Below are positions 6,739 through 11,557 of a stretch of 11,557 nucleotides of DNA, one piece after another. The notes below the pieces were generated by a model. It saw only the letters and a program-made list of their open reading frames with translations. It had not been told where the DNA came from and did no database searches. Source of the DNA: JAEXNA01 sp050486105 (GTDB lineage Bacteria; Vulcanimicrobiota; Xenobia; Xenobiales; JADMJV01); assembly GCA_050486105.1 (NCBI GenBank), contig JBJHCR010000214.1, positions 1-11,557 on the forward strand, written 5' to 3'. Numbering within the stretch: the stretch's first letter is position 1; every line of letters begins with the position of its first letter. A program made the translations under genes and the position numbers.

Positions 6739-8130
6739 TTATAGGGAAGCGGACGGGGTTGGGAAAATTCTTTCCAACAACATTTTGAGTGTCGACGCTG
6801 ATTCTTCGGAGATCTCATAGGCCCGACCATCGACAGCAACGTATGGTTTCCCACTTTCGTCTCCAACGAAACGGAAAGTGTGTTTTCCTTGGCGACCTAG
6901 AGTCATTTCCAGAGTGGCTAAGTCGGGTCCCTCGGCAGCCGATTCGGCATCATCGTGTTTCCAGCGTAAATCCCGAAGAAACCACAAGACTTCTGGGCTC
7001 ACCTGATTGAGGTCGACGGAGTCTTCCAGGTTTTGCTGCTCCTGGGCATCCCAGTCGTCCTGACCCTGTTTGCGAACCTTGAAGAAGCCTGAGGGGGAAC
7101 GCACCTCTAGTTCAGTGACCTCATCCACCGAACCCCTGAATAGTCTTCGGTCCAGAAAAATGTCTAAGTTCGGATTCAGAAGCCGCTCTTCAGAGCTTAA
7201 GTCCACCACGAAGCGCTCCTCCGTCTGTGGAAGCGGCTCAAGCTCATCGCTCCTGGTCAAGAAACGGCGACCATATCGCAAATTTGGCGTGATGGGAACT
7301 GGGCGAGCGATCTCGGTCACCACCCTGGCGTCAGAACCGTCTTCGAGCGCCTGGTACCGAATCACAGGGTGAGAAAGGTCGATTTCCTCTTGGCTTGAGA
7401 GGAACCTCGAAACCTTAACTTCCTTCAGGGCGTAAACCCAATCCTTTACACTGGTTTCGTCGATTTGCACAGAATCGTTCCCGGGAAGATGAAAACGAAT
7501 TTCCTCTTTATTGGGGTCGGAGACTAGGGTTGTCGATTCCCCATCACTCTTCTCCCAGGTGAACTCTTCTAGGGCCGCCACTTCAACGGGGAACAAGGCT
7601 TTTTCGATCAGGTCTTTGGGTTCGTCTTCCAAGGGTGATAGGGTATAGGCCGGAACGGTATAAATGGGCTCTTCCTCGGTGCTGCGACCGTAGAAGTGGT
7701 TGCCGTCGGGGGCTCTCATTCCAAGAAGGACGGTCGTAGGCTTTCGTCCTTCTTCCCGAGGTTGAACAGCTATGCGATAGGTGGGATCGGTGAGCCCAAA
7801 CTCTTTGAGTCTCTCATCTGAAGGCTCAGCATCCATTTCCCGTTCTCGGGTCAATTCCAGGATGGAGTAGAGCAGTGATGGTGTCCTCTCCAGATTGGCC
7901 AGGTGCCCGTCGAGGTACCAGCGACCGCCTCGAAGTTCGATCAAATACTCGAATCTGGGGTCGGCACTGAAGACTTGAACCGACTGAACATTGGCCTGGG
8001 TGGCCTCGGGAAAAAATCGGTTTTGCTCGTACTCGGCTAGATCTGATTCGATTCGATGGACTTTGCTCCAAAGATAGAAAGTCGCTAGGCTGAGCACTGC
8101 CAAGAGCAGATAGACCTGGCTTCGTTTCAC
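6739..8130 (-). CDS. DUF4340 domain protein, membrane-anchored
   Basis: A 463-residue protein with one N-terminal hydrophobic helix (about 5-21) that should anchor it in the inner membrane, and a large periplasm-facing domain. The DUF4340 pattern is visible: LKEFGLTDPTYRI (108-120), TTVLLGMRAPDGNHFYGR (132-149), YTVP (157-160) and LIEKALFPV (174-182). A second, weaker copy starts around LDIFLDRRLF (322-331). The start is GTG at 8130, overlapping the stop of the GldG-family gene by 4 bases (GTGA), with only AAGG as a weak ribosome site, so translation is probably coupled. DUF4340 proteins very often follow ABC ATPase, permease and GldG genes, as here, and are thought to be an accessory part of that transporter. 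The molecular function is not known. Confidence 0.85.
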   Translation of the reverse strand: MKRSQVYLLLAVLSLATFYLWSKVHRIESDLAEYEQNRFFPEATQANVQSVQVFSADPRFEYLIELRGGRWYLDGHLANLERTPSLLYSILELTREREMDAEPSDERLKEFGLTDPTYRIAVQPREEGRKPTTVLLGMRAPDGNHFYGRSTEEEPIYTVPAYTLSPLEDEPKDLIEKALFPVEVAALEEFTWEKSDGESTTLVSDPNKEEIRFHLPGNDSVQIDETSVKDWVYALKEVKVSRFLSSQEEIDLSHPVIRYQALEDGSDARVVTEIARPVPITPNLRYGRRFLTRSDELEPLPQTEERFVVDLSSEERLLNPNLDIFLDRRLFRGSVDEVTELEVRSPSGFFKVRKQGQDDWDAQEQQNLEDSVDLNQVSPEVLWFLRDLRWKHDDAESAAEGPDLATLEMTLGRQGKHTFRFVGDESGKPYVAVDGRAYEISEESASTLKMLLERIFPTPSASL

Positions 8131-9620
8131 GGCTTGAGGCCTTGACGCCGTTGCCAGGCAATGAGTATTCCTGTCAGTGCCGTGAGGAACGGTATGAGAA
8201 CCAAGAACAGGAAGAAAAGCCAGTTCTGCTTCTGTTTTTCCAACCTCAAAGTTTGCACTTTCGGGTCCACCACCCGCATAGTGATTTGGCTTTCGGATTC
8301 TCCAAGCCAGGCAATAGTATTCAAGATCAGGTCCCGATTATCGGCCATGCCGAGACTGCCGTTGGTGAAGGTTTCCACGCTTCCGAAAGCTACGATCCTG
8401 GTTGATGGAGGCGGGGGTGGAGGAGGAGAGGTCTCTTCCTCGTCAGACTCCTCTTCCTCTTTATCTTGCTGTTCTTGGCTTGAATCATGGTCGTCCTGAG
8501 TCGCCGCCAGGGGATAGAGTCCCGCAACGGCCAAGGGAAAGGCCGCCGGTTCCTGACCTTCTGAAGAGAACTCGACCGATTCCTGACCCACGATTCGAGA
8601 CAGCGGGAGCAAGTAGGCCGAGGCTCTCGTTCGAACTAAGACTTCGAGTCTTGGGGTTCCCCCTGAGGTCCAGGAAGTGACCTCGCCGACTTCTACCGGG
8701 CGAGCTAGAGTGAAAGCCGTGATGTTGCGGAACCTTTTGGTGATAGGGTGTTCTGGAGAGTAGGCCGCGCCTATGGGGGTTACCGGTTCGGCCCCCACTA
8801 GAGCGGAAGTCTCATCGATGATCACGCTGTCCCGGATCTCGATCCCATAACCCCGCAACCAGTTGCAGTAGGAATCCGAGGTGGCGATGTCGGCCATAAA
8901 CAGGAGCTTCCCTCCATCTTGCAGATAGGAGTCGAGCAGCTTTTGTTCAGTGGGGAGCAAGTCTCCCCGGGGGCCGGCGATGACCATCAAGTCAGCATCG
9001 GCGGGGATGGAGCTCGCTTCGGTGAGATTTAGGACTTTGGCATTGTAGCCTTCCATGCGCAGAGACTGCGAAAGTTGAGACATTTCTCTGCTGTCGGATT
9101 GGTCGGGGCGACGTTCTCCGTGACCAACCACAAAATAGACACTCTTGTCTTCGCTGCGCAACAGTTTGCCGAGAGCGTTGGTAATATTCGCTTCATCGAA
9201 AGTGAATAAGCGCTCTCTTCTTGGCGCCAAGTCTTCACTCTGCTCTGAGTTCGGAGTTTCCAGTTGAAGCACCGCTTGACCGTAGCTGCGGACTTCCAGG
9301 GACTCAGCGAGTGTCGGATTTTTCTGCAAATCCACTAGACGGTAGTTGAAGAATCTGCTGTTCAACTTCTTGTAACGTTCCAGCAGGCTTTCAATGGAAG
9401 AAGTGTCGCCCAAGGGGTCGACAAAGGCATAGAGCATGACGGGTTCGGACAGTTTTTGCATCAACTCTTCAGTCTGAACGCTGAAGCTGTGGCGATTGTC
9501 GCTGGTCAGGTCGAACGAGCGCTGAAAGTCGTTTGAGATTGCTAGCACTAAGAGGTAACCCAGTAATGCTAACAGCACCGAAAAGGAATTGGACAGAAGC
9601 AGTTGGCTTCGGCGACTCAT
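8127..9620 (-). CDS. GldG-family ABC transporter auxiliary protein
   Basis: A 497-residue protein of the GldG / ABC-type auxiliary family. One transmembrane helix near the N-terminus (9-29) and another near the C-terminus (467-488) bracket a large periplasmic domain. Family marks: FDLTSDNRHSFSVQT (36-50) right after the first helix, VVGHGER (164-170), a region LMVIAGP (211-217), and DNRDLILNTIAWLG (427-440) before the second helix. An unusual insert at about 377-406 is very acidic and ends in a run of prolines (Glu/Asp-rich, then Pro7), likely a flexible linker. In Flavobacterium, GldG with GldA and GldF is needed for gliding; outside Bacteroidota similar sets exist without known gliding, so export or envelope maintenance is possible. 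The gene starts 3 bases after the permease stop and overlaps DUF4340 by 4 bases. Confidence 0.88.
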   Translation of the reverse strand: MSRRSQLLLSNSFSVLLALLGYLLVLAISNDFQRSFDLTSDNRHSFSVQTEELMQKLSEPVMLYAFVDPLGDTSSIESLLERYKKLNSRFFNYRLVDLQKNPTLAESLEVRSYGQAVLQLETPNSEQSEDLAPRRERLFTFDEANITNALGKLLRSEDKSVYFVVGHGERRPDQSDSREMSQLSQSLRMEGYNAKVLNLTEASSIPADADLMVIAGPRGDLLPTEQKLLDSYLQDGGKLLFMADIATSDSYCNWLRGYGIEIRDSVIIDETSALVGAEPVTPIGAAYSPEHPITKRFRNITAFTLARPVEVGEVTSWTSGGTPRLEVLVRTRASAYLLPLSRIVGQESVEFSSEGQEPAAFPLAVAGLYPLAATQDDHDSSQEQQDKEEEESDEEETSPPPPPPPSTRIVAFGSVETFTNGSLGMADNRDLILNTIAWLGESESQITMRVVDPKVQTLRLEKQKQNWLFFLFLVLIPFLTALTGILIAWQRRQGLKP

Positions 9621-9623
9621 GGT

Positions 9624-10382
9624 CTAACCACTTCCCTTTCTGGTTTCCAGCATGCGGATGGTCAGGAACAAGAATAGGGCAGTCCAAGCAACGTAGTAAA
9701 CGATGTGATGAGTTGAGAGCGTGCCCTGAGCCATTTTTTGCAGATGGGACATGACCGAGAGATCCCCGAAAGTTTCTTTCAGAAACTCTACGCTCTGATC
9801 GGCGATGACAATGAGCCAGGAAGTCAGCAATCCACTGTAGGTGATGGCTGCCGCAATCATCTGGCTCGAGGTGAGACTCGAGGCCCATAAGCCAAAAGAA
9901 ACGAAGGCGCAGCCAATGAGGAATACTCCCAGATAGCCACCGGCGATAACCTTCCATTCTAGACCGACAAATCGACTCAAGACTAAGAACATCGAAGTGG
10001 ATAGAGCCATCAAGGCCAGCACCACGCTCATCGCCCCGAGAAATTTTCCCAGAGCGATCTCGGTGACTGTGACCGGGTAGGTGAACAGCATTTCGAGAGT
10101 TCCTGAGCGGCTCTCTTCCGAGATCAAGCGCATGGTTAAAACCGGAAGGGTGAACAGCAAGAGGTATCCCATCCACTGAAAAACGGGAAGTACGATCCCG
10201 TCTCCCACATTGAGATTGCCAGGCCCGTAGGGAGAAGAGGCCGCCAAGGCCGAACGCTCGGAGTAGATGCTGAGTACAAAGACAAAGACCAGCCCGATCA
10301 CCAGCAGATATCCCGCCATCAGGATCCAAGCCAGGGCAGAGTTGAAATAGGCGGCAAGTTCTCGTTTAAAGATGGAGATCAT
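9624..10382 (-). CDS. ABC-2 type transporter permease (GldF-like)
   Basis: A 252-residue inner-membrane permease with six predicted helices at about 18-40, 66-84, 112-137, 147-169, 174-194 and 226-244. The conserved ABC-2 coupling region RLISEESRSGTLEML (85-99) follows the second helix, and a periplasmic loop lies between helices 1 and 2. The family pairs with a cytoplasmic ATPase to move substrates across the inner membrane. The ATG overlaps the ATPase stop by 4 bases (ATGA) and has GAGGA 6 bases upstream, so ATPase and permease are likely made in matched amounts. GldG follows after 3 bases. Length and motifs match GldF-like permeases; the transported substrate is unknown. Confidence 0.9.
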   Translation of the reverse strand: MISIFKRELAAYFNSALAWILMAGYLLVIGLVFVFVLSIYSERSALAASSPYGPGNLNVGDGIVLPVFQWMGYLLLFTLPVLTMRLISEESRSGTLEMLFTYPVTVTEIALGKFLGAMSVVLALMALSTSMFLVLSRFVGLEWKVIAGGYLGVFLIGCAFVSFGLWASSLTSSQMIAAAITYSGLLTSWLIVIADQSVEFLKETFGDLSVMSHLQKMAQGTLSTHHIVYYVAWTALFLFLTIRMLETRKGSG

Positions 10383-11329
10383 GGAGAGTCCTCGGTGATC
10401 CGGTTCTGCTCGACAAGTTGAATGAAGATATCTTCGAGTTCGTCAGCCAAGGGCCTCAATTCATGCAGCGACCAACCGGCTTCGACAGCCGCTTTGGCCA
10501 GTTTTGGACCGAGATCCTTGCCCTCCTCTTCCTTGGAAATCACTTCGTAGCAGCCACCGTCTCTGACCTCGACCTTGGCTACCCCCGGGTGCTGCTCGAG
10601 GGCCAGTCGAACCTCGTCTTGTTCGGCTCCACTCAAACGAATCAAGAATCGAGCTTCCCCATGGAGGGCCGCGGTCAAGGCCGATGGGGTATCCATGGCT
10701 TTCAGCTTGCCGTTGACCATGATCACTACCCGGTTGCACATCTGTGCGACCTCAGAGAGGATATGGCTGGAGAGAATCACCGTAGCGTCGCGACCGATCT
10801 CTCGAAGAAGGGCTCTGATATCTCGAACTTGAGTAGGGTCCAGACCGACAGTAGGTTCGTCCAGAATGAGAACCTTGGGGTCGTTGATGATGGCCTGTCC
10901 GAGACCGACCCTCTGTCGAAATCCCCGGGAGACCGTGCCCACTAATTGGTCAGAAATGGGCCCTAGATTGCAGCGTTCCAAGGCTCTCTCGACGGCTTTG
11001 GAACGCTCACTTCGGGGAACCCCTTTTGCACTGGCGGCGAAATGAAGAAACTCTCGGCAGGTCATGTCCAAGTATAATGGGACGTGTTCAGGCAGATAAC
11101 CGACCCTTCGCTTAACCTCTAAGGTGTGTTCGACCACGTCGAGTCCGTCGATGGTGGCTGAGCCAGAAGTCGGAGGGAAAAAGCCTGTCAGGATCCTCAT
11201 AGTGGTCGTTTTCCCAGCAGCATTAGGGCCCAGCAAACCCAGGATCTCTCCGCTCGACACTTCAAAGGTGAGGTCGCTGACCGCATCCTTGTCTCCGAAC
11301 CGTTTTGTCAGGTTTTGTACTGTGATCAT
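10379..11329 (-). CDS. ABC transporter ATP-binding protein (GldA-like)
   Basis: A 316-residue ATPase that powers the neighbouring permease on the cytoplasmic side. All core motifs are present: Walker A GPNAAGKT (34-41, with Ala where Gly is usual), the Q-loop position in GYLPEH (77-82, Glu81 in place of Gln, as is common in this subfamily), signature SRGFRQRVGLGQA (134-146, a variant of LSGGQ typical of GldA-like proteins), Walker B VLILDEPT (153-160) with catalytic Glu158, D-loop GLDP (162-165) and switch His189 in SSHI. A C-terminal extension of about 95 residues ends in the LEDIF pattern seen in ABC-2 ATPases. It is the first gene of the five-gene operon. The ATG at 11329 has no clear ribosome site but is the natural start of the family (MITVQNLTKRFG). 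Confidence 0.93.
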   Translation of the reverse strand: MITVQNLTKRFGDKDAVSDLTFEVSSGEILGLLGPNAAGKTTTMRILTGFFPPTSGSATIDGLDVVEHTLEVKRRVGYLPEHVPLYLDMTCREFLHFAASAKGVPRSERSKAVERALERCNLGPISDQLVGTVSRGFRQRVGLGQAIINDPKVLILDEPTVGLDPTQVRDIRALLREIGRDATVILSSHILSEVAQMCNRVVIMVNGKLKAMDTPSALTAALHGEARFLIRLSGAEQDEVRLALEQHPGVAKVEVRDGGCYEVISKEEEGKDLGPKLAKAAVEAGWSLHELRPLADELEDIFIQLVEQNRITEDSP

Positions 11330-11358
11330 CAGAGCTGTGGTGAGAATATGGTAGGGAC

Positions 11359-11387
11359 TTTATCTATGAGAAGCCGGTTCTCGCCAA
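11359..11387 (-). promoter_or_regulatory. Candidate sigma-70-type promoter of the ABC/GldG operon
   Basis: On the minus strand a -35-like TTGGCG (11382-11387) and a -10-like GATAAA (11359-11364) are separated by exactly 17 bases; each matches 4 of 6 consensus positions. This would start RNA near 11351, giving a leader of about 20 bases before the ATG at 11329. The spacer includes GAGAA-GCCGG-TTCTC (11368-11382), a 5-base inverted repeat that could be an operator. This is a pattern match only. Confidence 0.35.
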
Positions 11388-11461
11388 CTTCTATCTATCC
11401 CTGTCGCCTCTTCCCGAGGTCTGGAGCTTGTCGGCTGGCTTTGGCTGTCCGTTCCAAGAAA

Positions 11462-11509
11462 AGCGATAAGGCGGCGAGAATCGAGATGATCCCACGCCGC
11501 CTTATCGCT
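11462..11509 (-). terminator. Likely rho-independent terminator of an upstream minus-strand gene
   Basis: AGCGATAAGGCGGCG (11462-11476) and its exact complement (11495-11509) form a 15-base-pair stem around an 18-base loop. Reading the minus strand, the stem is followed by TTTTCTT, the T-rich tract expected of an intrinsic terminator. It would end a gene lying beyond the right edge and insulate the ABC operon. The loop is longer than usual for a terminator, so a dispersed repeat or a regulatory stem is also possible. The rest of 11330-11557 shows no convincing gene: a 63-codon reading frame (11360-11551, minus) runs through both the stem and the promoter and resembles no family I recognise. 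Confidence 0.55.
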
Positions 11510-11557
11510 AGTACAACGTCTGCAAAATTCGTCCCTAGCCCTGGCGGCCATGCATCC

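Noticed and set aside
5769..6788. Plus-strand reading frame of 339 codons
   Set aside because: It is antisense to the PfkB kinase, whose motifs are complete and unambiguous; the open antisense frame is a codon-bias effect.
9469..10329. Minus-strand reading frame of 286 codons in another frame
   Set aside because: It overlaps the ABC-2 permease and the start of the GldG-family gene, and has no family features or start context.
5718..11329. A gliding-motility operon
   Set aside because: GldA/GldF/GldG resemblance is real, but these families are widespread outside gliding Bacteroidota and no other gld genes are in the window.
11360..11551. 63-codon minus-strand reading frame with a Cys-x-x-Cys near its start
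   Set aside because: It runs through the perfect 15-base-pair stem and the likely promoter, has no recognisable family and no clear hydrophobic or domain pattern, so it is probably not a gene.

Overview
The window is bacterial chromosome of mid-range GC (roughly mid-50s %). It comes from a Gram-negative-type organism that makes type IV pili or a related pseudopilus. Minor prepilins, HTTM-domain membrane proteins and an ABC/GldG/DUF4340 operon together suggest a deep-branching group such as Acidobacteriota, Planctomycetota or Myxococcota. Nothing in the sequence fixes the phylum, so this is a guess. Coding density is high. GTG and TTG starts are common, and start/stop overlaps of 4 bases recur.

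Left block (1-2361, minus strand): three consecutive genes for prepilin-like proteins, read leftward. The first is a long PilX/GspK-like protein without Glu at +5 and with a Pro/Gly/Cys tail. The second is a PilV/GspI-like minor prepilin. The third is a prepilin cut by the window edge. Six- to nine-base gaps, a 4-base overlap and good Shine-Dalgarno sites indicate one translationally coupled set that supplies minor pilins to a pilus assembly machine.

Central block (2482-5538): two paralogous HTTM-domain multi-pass membrane proteins (the family that includes the vitamin K-dependent gamma-carboxylase membrane domain and SdpB) in divergent orientation, separated by only 90 bases. They share several family motifs but are clearly diverged from each other. 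Their substrates are unknown.

Between the second HTTM gene and the next gene, which converges on it, lies a 172-base imperfect palindrome (5537-5708). It has perfect 13-base ends and a small central hairpin, and is the most unusual non-coding structure in the window.

Right block (5718-11329, minus strand): a compact five-gene operon read leftward: ABC ATPase, ABC-2 permease, GldG-family auxiliary protein, DUF4340 protein and a PfkB-family sugar/nucleoside kinase. The first four form the GldA/GldF/GldG-like transporter with its usual DUF4340 partner. The kinase sits last, behind a short hairpin. Upstream, 11330-11557 holds a plausible sigma-70-type promoter for this operon and, further up, a strong stem-loop with a T-rich tract that looks like the terminator of a minus-strand gene outside the window.

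No CRISPR array, tRNA, rRNA, transposase or integrase was found. No clear-cut new multi-gene system is visible. The best leads are the palindromic intergenic element and the divergent HTTM pair beside the pilin genes.
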